64,000 nucleotides of DNA, taken from AWTP1-18 sp036504515 (GTDB taxonomy: Bacteria; Pseudomonadota; Gammaproteobacteria; Burkholderiales; Rhodocyclaceae). The position numbers and the translations under genes were made by a program. The DNA lies in the NCBI GenBank assembly GCA_036504515.1, contig DASXVA010000001.1, positions 186,001 to 250,000 of the forward strand, given 5' to 3'. Below the pieces are notes generated by a model, which was given only the letters and a program-made list of their open reading frames with translations, did not search any database and was not told the DNA's origin. This document shows, piece by piece, positions 18,131-25,228 of this stretch (positions are counted from its first letter, which is position 1; every line of letters starts with the position of its first letter).

Positions 18131-18478
18131 ATGTCCAGCAAATCCTTCAAACAAATCACCAGCGACCTTAACAAGGCCCTTACCACTTTTCGCAGTGCCC
18201 AACCCGAGACCATGGCCGGCTTTGCTGCCATGGCCAAAGCTGCCATGGCGCCCGGCGTATTGTCTGCCATCGACAAGGAGTTGATGGCTCTGGCCATCGG
18301 TGTTGCGGCCCGTTGCGACGGCTGCATCGGTTTCCATGTCAAAGCCCTGCTCAAACTGGGGGCAAGCAAGGCTCAATTGGATGAAACCCTGTCCGTAGCA
18401 GTCTATATGGGCGGCGGCCCCTCTTTAATGTATGCCGCCGAGGCCACACGAGCCTGGGAAGAATTCAGCGTTTCCTGA
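18131..18478 (+). CDS. AhpD-like carboxymuconolactone decarboxylase family protein
   Basis: A 115-residue protein of the CMD/AhpD-like superfamily. It carries CDGCIGFH, which fits the CxxCxxxH peroxidase-redox motif of AhpD rather than the decarboxylase active site. It may act as a small thiol-dependent peroxide- or disulfide-handling enzyme. The C-terminal helix (VYMGGGPSLMYAAEA) is typical. It sits between the HD-GYP gene and the SAH riboswitch and is transcribed separately. Confidence 0.88.
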   Translation: MSSKSFKQITSDLNKALTTFRSAQPETMAGFAAMAKAAMAPGVLSAIDKELMALAIGVAARCDGCIGFHVKALLKLGASKAQLDETLSVAVYMGGGPSLMYAAEATRAWEEFSVS

Positions 18479-18494
18479 ACCGGACCCTCCTCGG

Positions 18495-18500
18495 TATAAT
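18495..18500 (+). promoter_or_regulatory. -10 element of the ahcY promoter
   Basis: A perfect TATAAT lies 10 nt before the riboswitch, so transcription should begin just upstream of its first stem. The -35 region is weak (TTTCCT near 18471). Confidence 0.7.
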
Positions 18501-18510
18501 GCGGCCCATT

Positions 18511-18577
18511 CCGAGGAGCGCTGCAAGGGTTGCGTGTTGTTCCATCCCCTAGGCTCGGATTTTCAAACGGCGCTCAC
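18511..18577 (+). promoter_or_regulatory. S-adenosylhomocysteine riboswitch
   Basis: An RNA element that turns on SAH-recycling genes when SAH accumulates. The consensus is clear: CCGAGGAGCGCTGCAA at the 5' side, then AGGCTCGG pairing with CCGAG, and AACGGCGCTCAC pairing with GAGCGC to make the pseudoknot-type core. It lies between a TATAAT box and ahcY, exactly where this class is found in betaproteobacteria. Confidence 0.93.
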
Positions 18578-18664
18578 CTAACCCGTGCCGGGCAAGGTGG
18601 GCCGCGTCAAGACTCTCGTCTCACGGCTGTTCATGCCTACCCGTCACAGTTCAAGGAGCTACAC

Positions 18665-20068
18665 ATGAACGCTGTGACCAAAGACTACGTAATCGCCGAC
18701 ATCGGCCTGGCCTCCTGGGGCCGCAAGGAAATCAAGATCGCCGAAGGCGAAATGCCCGGCCTCATGGCCATCCGCGAAGAATTCGCCAAGAGCCAGCCCC
18801 TCAAGGGCGCCCGCATCACTGGCTCCCTGCACATGACCATCCAGACTGCCGTGCTGATCGAAACCCTGACTGCCCTGGGTGCCGAAGTTCGCTGGGCCTC
18901 CTGCAATATTTTCTCCACTCAAGACCATGCTGCCGCCGCCATCGCTGCGGAAGGCATTCCCGTCTTCGCCGTCAAGGGCGAAACCCTGGTGGATTACTGG
19001 GACTACACCCACCGCATCTTTGAATGGAAGGACGGCGGTTACTCCAACATGATCCTCGACGATGGCGGCGATGCCACCCTGCTGCTGCACCTGGGCGCCA
19101 AGGCTGAGAAGGACTTGTCCGTCATCGCCAAACCCGGTTCCGAAGAAGAAACCATCCTCTTCGCCGCCATCAAGGCCAAGCTCGCCACCGACCCTACTTG
19201 GTACTCCGTCCGTCTGGCCCAGATCAAGGGCGTGACCGAAGAAACCACCACCGGCGTTCATCGCCTGTACCAGATGCATGCCCGGGGCGATCTGAAGTTC
19301 CCAGCCATCAACGTCAACGACTCCGTCACCAAGTCCAAGTTCGACAATCTCTATGGCTGCCGCGAATCCCTGGTAGACGGCATCAAGCGCGCCACTGACG
19401 TAATGATCGCCGGCAAGGTTGCCGTCATCATCGGTTATGGCGATGTGGGCAAAGGCTGCGCCCAGGCCATGCGCGCCCTCTCCGCCCAAGTGTGGGTCAC
19501 GGAAATCGATCCCATCTGTGCCCTGCAGGCCGCCATGGAAGGCTATCGCGTGGTCACCATGGAATATGCCGCCGACAAGGCTGACATCTTCGTCACCACC
19601 ACCGGCAACTTCCACGTCATCACCCATGACCACATGGTGAAGATGAAGAACAACGCCATCGTCTGCAACATCGGCCACTTCGACAACGAAATCGACGTTG
19701 CCTCCATCGAGAAGTACCAGTGGGAAGAAATCAAGCCCCAGGTAGACCACGTCATTTTCCCCGACGGCAAACGCATCATTCTGCTGGCCAAGGGTCGTCT
19801 GGTTAACCTCGGTTGCGGTACCGGCCATCCCAGCTATGTGATGTCCTCTTCCTTCGCCAATCAAACCATCGCCCAGATCGAGCTGTTCACCAAGACTGCC
19901 GACTACCCGGTGGGCGTGTACACGCTGCCCAAGCATCTGGACGAAAAGGTGGCCCGCCTGCAACTGAAGACGCTCAATGTGCAACTGAGCGAACTGACCG
20001 ACCAGCAGGCCGCCTACATCGGCGTACCCAAGAACGGTCCTTACAAGACCGACCACTACCGTTACTAA
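18665..20068 (+). CDS. ahcY: Adenosylhomocysteinase
   Basis: Splits S-adenosylhomocysteine into adenosine and homocysteine, which clears the inhibitory product of methylation. The 467-residue enzyme has the NAD-binding motif GYGDVGKGCA near residue 257 and the substrate residues in HMTIQTAVLIETL, the catalytic Lys/Asp region (INVNDSVTKSKFDN) and the C-terminal KTDHYRY. ATG 18665 is preferred, with AAGGAG upstream; a frame opening at 18530 lies inside the riboswitch. The SAH riboswitch controls it, and metF follows after a small S4 gene. Confidence 0.98.
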   Translation: MNAVTKDYVIADIGLASWGRKEIKIAEGEMPGLMAIREEFAKSQPLKGARITGSLHMTIQTAVLIETLTALGAEVRWASCNIFSTQDHAAAAIAAEGIPVFAVKGETLVDYWDYTHRIFEWKDGGYSNMILDDGGDATLLLHLGAKAEKDLSVIAKPGSEEETILFAAIKAKLATDPTWYSVRLAQIKGVTEETTTGVHRLYQMHARGDLKFPAINVNDSVTKSKFDNLYGCRESLVDGIKRATDVMIAGKVAVIIGYGDVGKGCAQAMRALSAQVWVTEIDPICALQAAMEGYRVVTMEYAADKADIFVTTTGNFHVITHDHMVKMKNNAIVCNIGHFDNEIDVASIEKYQWEEIKPQVDHVIFPDGKRIILLAKGRLVNLGCGTGHPSYVMSSSFANQTIAQIELFTKTADYPVGVYTLPKHLDEKVARLQLKTLNVQLSELTDQQAAYIGVPKNGPYKTDHYRY

Positions 20069-20175
20069 GAAGCCAACGGTGCCCACCTCTCTCCTGCACC
20101 TTTCGCGCCCAACGCGCAAAGCAGTCACCTCCTCCGCGAGGGGGAAGCAGAGTGGGGATGGGCCTTACTGGTCCT

Positions 20176-20206
20176 CATGGACAGGGAGCTTTGCTCCATG
20201 TCCATG
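20176..20206 (+). other. Hairpin over the start of the S4-domain gene
   Basis: CATGGACA...TGTCCATG plus GGAGC-TTT-GCTCC gives an 8-bp stem, one mismatch and 5 more pairs. It covers two candidate ATG codons and a GGGAG ribosome site, so it could block initiation. Confidence 0.6.
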
Positions 20207-20479
20207 AACTCCTTTCATGCCCGTTCGACAAAACGCAAGGCTGCGGACCCTGAAAAGGAAACGGTCGTTGCGGCCAAAATGCTGCGGCAACCGGATGGAC
20301 TGGAACGGGTCGACACCCTGCTGGTGAAGCAGGGCCTCGCTCCATCTCGTAAGATCGCCCAGGACCTGATTGACCAAGGTCGTGTCTTTTTGGTCTCTGC
20401 TGATCAGCAGGAAGGCGTGGTTACCAAGTCATCTCAACGACTTTCCGAGCAGGCAATATTGCGGGTAGATCCCGCCTGA
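20177..20479 (+). CDS. S4 RNA-binding domain protein, TlyA-like remnant
   Basis: A reading frame of up to 100 residues whose last 60 form an S4 domain (LERVDTLLVKQGLAPSRK, IDQGRVFLV, VVTKSSQRL) most like the N-terminus of TlyA-type rRNA methyltransferases. A complete TlyA has a 200-residue methyltransferase domain after this, absent here; the stop is 11 nt before metF. In related bacteria a full tlyA can sit between ahcY and metF, so this looks like a shortened survivor. The basic N-terminal 40 residues do not match the family. The start is uncertain: ATG at 20177, 20198 or 20279 are possible, and a hairpin overlaps the first ones. Confidence 0.65.
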   Translation: MDRELCSMSMNSFHARSTKRKAADPEKETVVAAKMLRQPDGLERVDTLLVKQGLAPSRKIAQDLIDQGRVFLVSADQQEGVVTKSSQRLSEQAILRVDPA

Positions 20480-20490
20480 AAGAAAACATC

Positions 20491-21345
20491 ATGAGCGCCT
20501 CCCCGAATTCCTTCGAGCTTTCCATCGAGTTCTTCCCGCCTCAAACTGCGGAAGGCATGGAAAAGCTGCGCGTCACCCGTGACAAGCTGGCCGCCCTCAA
20601 ACCGAATTTCTTTTCGGTGACCTACGGCGCCGGTGGTTCCACCCAGGAACGCACCTTTGAAGCCGTCTTCGACATTCAGGCTGCCGGCGCTACCGGGGGC
20701 TTTGATGCTGCTCCCCACTTGTCCTGTGTCGGTTCCAGCAAGGACAGCATTCGCGACATCCTCAAGGTCTATCAGGCCAAAGGCATCCGTCGCATCGTCG
20801 CCCTGCGCGGTGATCTGCCCTCGGGCATGGCGGACCCCGGCGAGCTGCGCTACGCCAACGAGCTGGTGGAATTCATCCGTGCTGAAACCAGCGATCATTT
20901 CCATATCGAAGTGGCGGCCTATCCCGAATGGCATCCCCAGGCCAAGAGCGCCCGGGATGATCTGCTGGCCTTCAAACGCAAGGTGGATGCCGGTGCCAAC
21001 TCCGCCATCACCCAATACTTTTTTAACGCCGACGCCTACGAACATTTCGTCGCCGAAACCCAAGCCTTGGGTATTACAGTTCCCATTGTGCCCGGCATCA
21101 TGCCCATTGCCAGCTTCTCCAAACTGGCCCGTTTTTCCGATGCCTGCGGTGCAGAAATCCCTCGCTGGATGCGGCGCAAGTTTGAAGGTTTCGGCGACGA
21201 CACCGAATCGGTTAAGGCCTTCGGCCTCGACGTGGTCACCGAGCTCTGCCAACGCCTGCTCAAGGCCGGTGCACCTGGCTTGCACTTCTATTCCATGAAC
21301 CAGGCAGAACTCACCAGCGAAGTCATCGCCCGTCTGCGGGGCTAA
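20491..21345 (+). CDS. metF: 5,10-methylenetetrahydrofolate reductase
   Basis: Reduces methylene-THF to methyl-THF, the methyl donor used by MetH. The 284-residue FAD-barrel protein has the family signatures: SIEFFPPQTAEG at the N-terminus, SVTYGAGGSTQERT, ALRGDLPSG, and AKSARDD-LLAFKRKVDAG in the second half. Length fits the bacterial enzyme. It follows ahcY and the S4 gene on the same strand and may share their riboswitch-controlled transcript, though a hairpin and 71-nt gap separate it from hslV. Confidence 0.97.
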   Translation: MSASPNSFELSIEFFPPQTAEGMEKLRVTRDKLAALKPNFFSVTYGAGGSTQERTFEAVFDIQAAGATGGFDAAPHLSCVGSSKDSIRDILKVYQAKGIRRIVALRGDLPSGMADPGELRYANELVEFIRAETSDHFHIEVAAYPEWHPQAKSARDDLLAFKRKVDAGANSAITQYFFNADAYEHFVAETQALGITVPIVPGIMPIASFSKLARFSDACGAEIPRWMRRKFEGFGDDTESVKAFGLDVVTELCQRLLKAGAPGLHFYSMNQAELTSEVIARLRG

Positions 21346-21377
21346 GCCCAACAGGTCATTACGATCGTCACCAACAC

Positions 21378-21401
21378 CGGGTAAGCTTCAAGTCTTACCC
21401 G
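21378..21401 (+). terminator. Hairpin between metF and hslV
   Basis: CGGGTAAG / CTTACCCG, 8-bp stem with an 8-nt loop, no T-run after it. A weak terminator or processing site before the hslV ribosome site. Confidence 0.4.
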
Positions 21402-21420
21402 TTACCGGAGTCTTTGCCTC

Positions 21421-21957
21421 ATGGAACAGTATCGCGGCACCACCATTCTTTCCGTCCGGCGCGGTAACAGTGTCGCCCTTGGCGGCGATGGCCAGGTGAC
21501 CCTGGGCAATATCGTCATCAAGGCCACGGCGCGCAAAGTGCGTCGGCTGTATAACGAAAACATCCTCGCCGGTTTTGCCGGCGGCACCGCTGACGCCTTC
21601 ACCTTGTTTGAACGCTTTGAGGCCAAGCTGGAAAAGTATCAAGGCAATCTGCTGCGCTCCGCCGTCGAGTTGGCCAAGGACTGGCGCACCGACCGCATGC
21701 TGCGCCGCCTGGAGGCCATGCTGGCGGTGGCGGATCGGGAGAACTCCCTGGTCATCACCGGCAACGGCGATGTACTGGAACCGGAATACGGCATCGTCGC
21801 CATCGGCAGTGGTGGTGCTTACGCCCAATCCGCCGCTCGGGCTTTGCTGGAAAACACTGAACTGACGCCGACGGAGATCGTCAAGAAATCCCTCTCCATC
21901 GCTGGCGACCTTTGCATCTACACCAATCAGAATCACATCATCGAGACGCTGGAGTAA
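21421..21957 (+). CDS. hslV: ATP-dependent protease subunit HslV
   Basis: The proteolytic chamber of the HslUV protease, which degrades misfolded and regulatory proteins in the cytoplasm. The 178-residue protein begins MEQYRGTTILSVRRG; the short propeptide is removed to expose the catalytic N-terminal Thr (TTILSV). The GSGGAYAQSAARAL loop and proteasome-beta fold are typical. A GGAG lies 10 nt before the start. hslU follows 3 nt after the stop in one operon. Confidence 0.97.
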   Translation: MEQYRGTTILSVRRGNSVALGGDGQVTLGNIVIKATARKVRRLYNENILAGFAGGTADAFTLFERFEAKLEKYQGNLLRSAVELAKDWRTDRMLRRLEAMLAVADRENSLVITGNGDVLEPEYGIVAIGSGGAYAQSAARALLENTELTPTEIVKKSLSIAGDLCIYTNQNHIIETLE

Positions 21958-21960
21958 GCC

Positions 21961-23292
21961 GTGACCCAGATGACCCCCGCAGAGATTGTCTCCGAGCTCG
22001 ACAAACATATCGTTGGCCAAAGTGCCGCCAAAAAAGCCGTGGCCATTGCCCTGCGCAATCGCTGGCGCCGCGCCCAGGTGGCCGAGCCCCTGCGCCACGA
22101 AATCACGCCGAAGAACATCCTGATGATCGGCCCCACCGGTGTTGGTAAGACCGAGATTGCTCGTCGTCTGGCACGCTTGGCCAATGCACCCTTCATCAAG
22201 ATAGAGGCCACCAAGTTCACCGAAGTGGGTTACGTTGGCCGCGATGTGGACACCATCATTCGCGATCTGACCGAAACCGCCCTAAAGGATGCGCGGGAGG
22301 CCGCCATGCGCGCCCAACGCAGTCGTGCCGAAGATGCGGCTGAAGACCGCATCCTCGATGTGCTGCTACCTCCTGCCCGTACGGTGGGTTTCGGTGAACC
22401 GGAAACTGCCAGCGATTCGGCTACCCGACAGAAATTCCGCAAGAAGCTGCGGGAAGGGGAGTTGAACGACAAGGAAATCGAAATCGATGTGGCCCTGGCC
22501 CCGGCCCAGATGGAAATCTTCGCGCCACCGGGCATGGAAGAACTGACTAATCAGATTCAGGGCATGTTCCAGGGCATGAGCCAGGACCGCAAAAAAACCC
22601 GCAAGCTGAAAATCAGCGAAGCTCTCAAGCTGCTTACCGACGAAGAAGCCGCCCGTCTGATCAACGATGAAGAAGTGAAGACTGCCGCCCTGCGCAATGT
22701 GGAGCAGAACGGCATCGTCTTCCTCGACGAAATCGACAAGATCACCTCCCGTTCCGACAGCCACGGTGCAGAAGTTTCCCGCCAGGGTGTGCAGCGGGAT
22801 CTGCTGCCGCTGGTTGAAGGCACCACCGTGTCCACCAAGTACGGCATGATCAAGACAGACCACATCCTCTTCATCGCCAGCGGTGCTTTCCATCTGTCCA
22901 AGCCTTCCGACCTGATCCCCGAACTGCAGGGCCGCTTCCCCATCCGGGTTGAACTGGACTCCCTCTCGGTGGAAGATTTCCAGTGCATTCTGACCCAGAC
23001 CGATGCCTGCCTTACCCGTCAATACCAGGCACTGCTCGCCACGGAAGATGTCACCGTGGACTTCGCCGAGGATGGCATCAAGCGCCTCGCTGAAATCGCT
23101 TTCCAGGTGAACGAAAAGACCGAGAACATCGGTGCCCGTCGCCTGCACACGGTCATGGAAAAACTGCTGGAGGAGGTTTCCTTCTCTGCCGGCAAAATCA
23201 GCGGCGAAACTGTGAAGGTCACAGCCGCCTATGTGGACGACCGTCTCGGCATTCTGGCCAAGGACGAAGACCTGTCCCGTTACGTGCTGTAA
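21961..23292 (+). CDS. hslU: ATP-dependent unfoldase HslU
   Basis: The AAA+ ring that unfolds substrates and feeds HslV. The 443-residue protein starts at GTG 21961 and has Walker A GPTGVGKTEIARRLA near residue 59, Walker B FLDEIDKI near 256, the I-domain between them (about 110-240), and a C-terminal tail for docking into HslV (EDLSRYVL). It starts 3 nt after hslV. Confidence 0.97.
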   Translation: MTQMTPAEIVSELDKHIVGQSAAKKAVAIALRNRWRRAQVAEPLRHEITPKNILMIGPTGVGKTEIARRLARLANAPFIKIEATKFTEVGYVGRDVDTIIRDLTETALKDAREAAMRAQRSRAEDAAEDRILDVLLPPARTVGFGEPETASDSATRQKFRKKLREGELNDKEIEIDVALAPAQMEIFAPPGMEELTNQIQGMFQGMSQDRKKTRKLKISEALKLLTDEEAARLINDEEVKTAALRNVEQNGIVFLDEIDKITSRSDSHGAEVSRQGVQRDLLPLVEGTTVSTKYGMIKTDHILFIASGAFHLSKPSDLIPELQGRFPIRVELDSLSVEDFQCILTQTDACLTRQYQALLATEDVTVDFAEDGIKRLAEIAFQVNEKTENIGARRLHTVMEKLLEEVSFSAGKISGETVKVTAAYVDDRLGILAKDEDLSRYVL

Positions 23293-23307
23293 ACCGGAGC
23301 GCCGACC

Positions 23308-23703
23308 ATGCTCAATAATCTGCCGTCCTTTCTCCTGCACTGGGGCATCACCTCCCTGGCCCTGTGGGTTTGCAGCCACGTATTCAGCGGCATCCGTTTC
23401 ACCAGCACGTCGTCTCTCATCGTTTCTGCCTTGCTGCTGGGTTTTGCCAACGCCGTGGTCCGACCGCTGCTGATCCTGCTCACCCTCCCCCTCACCTTTG
23501 TCACCCTGGGCTTTTTCCTGCTAGTGATCAATGCACTGATGATTCAGTTGGTGGCGGCAATGGTGGACGGCTTCAAGGTCTCCGGCTTCTGGACGGCTTT
23601 CTTTGCCAGTATTTTCATCGCCGTTCTCAGCTTTCTGCTGGGCCTGGTGCTCCCCGGGGAGGCCCCCGTCATGACCGTACCGTCCACTGGCACCTGGCTG
23701 TAA
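23308..23703 (+). CDS. Phage-holin-4 family small membrane protein
   Basis: A 131-residue integral membrane protein with about four TM helices of the phage holin family 4 / YvlD type. Despite the family name this is usually a chromosomal gene with no lytic role; its function is unknown. Conserved stretches include NAVVRPLLILLTLP and LVINALMIQL. It begins 15 nt after hslU on the same strand. Confidence 0.85.
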   Translation: MLNNLPSFLLHWGITSLALWVCSHVFSGIRFTSTSSLIVSALLLGFANAVVRPLLILLTLPLTFVTLGFFLLVINALMIQLVAAMVDGFKVSGFWTAFFASIFIAVLSFLLGLVLPGEAPVMTVPSTGTWL

Positions 23704-23709
23704 ACCGGC

Positions 23710-24588
23710 ATGGATTTGTCCTTACGCATCATCGCCATCCTCTTCCCCATGTTCGCCCTGACGGGCCTGGGGTATTGGTACGGCCGCCGCCACACTACCG
23801 ATCTGTCGGCGGCCAATCGCGTCAATATGGACATCTTCATCCCGGCCCTGATCTTCTCCGGCCTTTCCGGCCGCACCTACGATCTGGCCAACTACGGCGC
23901 CCTGGCTCTGGGCATGGTGATTCTGGTACTGGGCTCCGGTGCCGCCGCCTGGGGCCTTGCCAGGCTGTCCGGGCAACAGCCTCTAACCCTGGCACCGCCC
24001 ATCATGTTCAACAACAGCGTGAACTTGGGCGTCCCTCTGGCAGTGCTGGCTTTTGGTAACGAAGTCCTGCCCTGGGCCATCGTGCTGTTCGTGGTCACCA
24101 CCGGACTGCATTTCTCCCTCGGCATCTGGCTGCTGGATCACAAAACCAAGCTCAGCAACGTCTGGCGCATCCCCGCTGTTCTTGCGGCCATTGCCGGCTT
24201 CGCCGCCGGCGAATTACAGCTTCCCCTGTGGCCGCCCCTGACCACGGGCATCAAGATGCTGGCAGACATTTCCATTCCCCTGGCCCTGTTCTCTCTCGGC
24301 GTGCGCATGACCGACTCCGGCTTCAGTCATTGGCGCGAAGGCTTGCTCGGCGCCATTGCCCGCCCTATCGTCGGCATGCTCATCGCTTGGGCAGCAGCAC
24401 CACTACTGGGGCTGCAGGGCAAGCAGGCCGCACTACTCCTGGTTTACGGGGCCCTGCCCCCGGCGGTGGTGAATTACGTGTTTGCCGAACGCTATCAACA
24501 GGAACCGGACAAAGTCGCCGCCATTGTGCTGGTGGGCAACCTGGCCTCCGTCATTACCCTGCCCCTGGTGCTGGCTATCGTGCTCTGA
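23710..24588 (+). CDS. AEC family transporter
   Basis: A 292-residue auxin-efflux-carrier family permease, with about 10 TM helices in two inverted halves. The family members export small organic acids or amino-acid derivatives; the substrate is unknown. The Asn-rich motif MFNNSVNLG, typical of the discontinuous helix, is near residue 98, and GALPPAVVNYVFAERY lies near the end. It starts 6 nt after the small membrane protein. Confidence 0.88.
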   Translation: MDLSLRIIAILFPMFALTGLGYWYGRRHTTDLSAANRVNMDIFIPALIFSGLSGRTYDLANYGALALGMVILVLGSGAAAWGLARLSGQQPLTLAPPIMFNNSVNLGVPLAVLAFGNEVLPWAIVLFVVTTGLHFSLGIWLLDHKTKLSNVWRIPAVLAAIAGFAAGELQLPLWPPLTTGIKMLADISIPLALFSLGVRMTDSGFSHWREGLLGAIARPIVGMLIAWAAAPLLGLQGKQAALLLVYGALPPAVVNYVFAERYQQEPDKVAAIVLVGNLASVITLPLVLAIVL

Positions 24589-24609
24589 AGGCAGAGCCGT
24601 CGCTTGACC

Positions 24610-24626
24610 TGCGACATCGTGTCGCA
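24610..24626. promoter_or_regulatory. 17-bp palindromic operator before the YcnI-type gene
   Basis: TGCGACA-TCG-TGTCGCA is a perfect 7+7 palindrome ending 57 nt before the YcnI-like start codon. A near match (TGCGACA-AAT-AGTCACA, 28403-28419) lies at almost the same distance before the second receptor gene. A Crp/Fnr gene lies between them and may bind both. Confidence 0.6.
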
Positions 24627-24683
24627 CCCTGCTGCACGTCCTTGCCCAGTAACATTCGGGACTTTCTGGCATCGAGAAGCCCC

Positions 24684-25223
24684 ATGCGCGCCCATACCTT
24701 CCTATCTGCAGTCCTTGCCCTGTTTCTGCAACTCACTTCCCTGGCAGCTGACGCTCACATCACCCTGGAAACCAAACAAGCAGAAGTCGGCAGCTACTAC
24801 AAGGCTGTCTTTCGTGTCGGCCATGGTTGCGATGGATCCTCCATCAAGGAAATCATTGTGCACATCCCGGAAGGTGTGCAAGGAGCGAAGCCCATGCCCA
24901 AGGCAGGCTGGCAACTGACAGTGGAAAAGAGTGCCTTGGCAAAACCCTATAACAGTCACGGCAAAACTATCAGCGAAGATACCGCCTCCCTGCGCTGGAC
25001 CGGCGGGCTGCTGCCCGACGCTTGGTACGACGAGTTCGTGGTCTTCGCCAAGCTGCCGGATCACCCGGGCAAGCTCTACTGGAAAGTCACCCAGATTTGT
25101 GAAGCCGGGCGGATCGACTGGGCCGACCTTCCCCCGGAAGGCAGCAAGTCGTCTGACACTAAAACGCCTGCTGCGGCACTCGAACTAATACCCAGATCCG
25201 AAGCCAACTCTCACCAACATTGA
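24684..25223 (+). CDS. YcnI/DUF1775 periplasmic copper-binding protein
   Basis: A 179-residue secreted protein of the YcnI (DUF1775) family. The signal peptide (hydrophobic, residues 4-22) ends ADA, so the mature protein would begin with His25 (HITLET). In studied YcnI the N-terminal His and its amino group form a monohistidine brace for copper; the position here agrees, together with conserved GHGCDGS and the Trp-containing later segments (WTGGLLPDAWYDEF). It heads the copper island, and its end touches the start of a TonB receptor, so the two are probably co-transcribed. Start ATG 24684 is chosen because it gives a proper signal peptide. Confidence 0.85.
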   Translation: MRAHTFLSAVLALFLQLTSLAADAHITLETKQAEVGSYYKAVFRVGHGCDGSSIKEIIVHIPEGVQGAKPMPKAGWQLTVEKSALAKPYNSHGKTISEDTASLRWTGGLLPDAWYDEFVVFAKLPDHPGKLYWKVTQICEAGRIDWADLPPEGSKSSDTKTPAAALELIPRSEANSHQH

Positions 25224-25228
25224 CAAGC

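Noticed and set aside
18530..18664. Longer start for ahcY
   Set aside because: The added codons fall inside the SAH riboswitch and lack a ribosome site.
18659..20128. A 489-residue open frame opposite ahcY
   Set aside because: Same reason: it is the antisense frame of a highly conserved gene and has no recognisable domain.
23308..23703. Prophage remnant, suggested by the holin family name
   Set aside because: No other phage gene is nearby, and this membrane-protein family is common in normal chromosomal operons.
24228..24683. A longer start for the YcnI-type gene reading back into the AEC gene
   Set aside because: It would bury the signal peptide and overlap the transporter frame.
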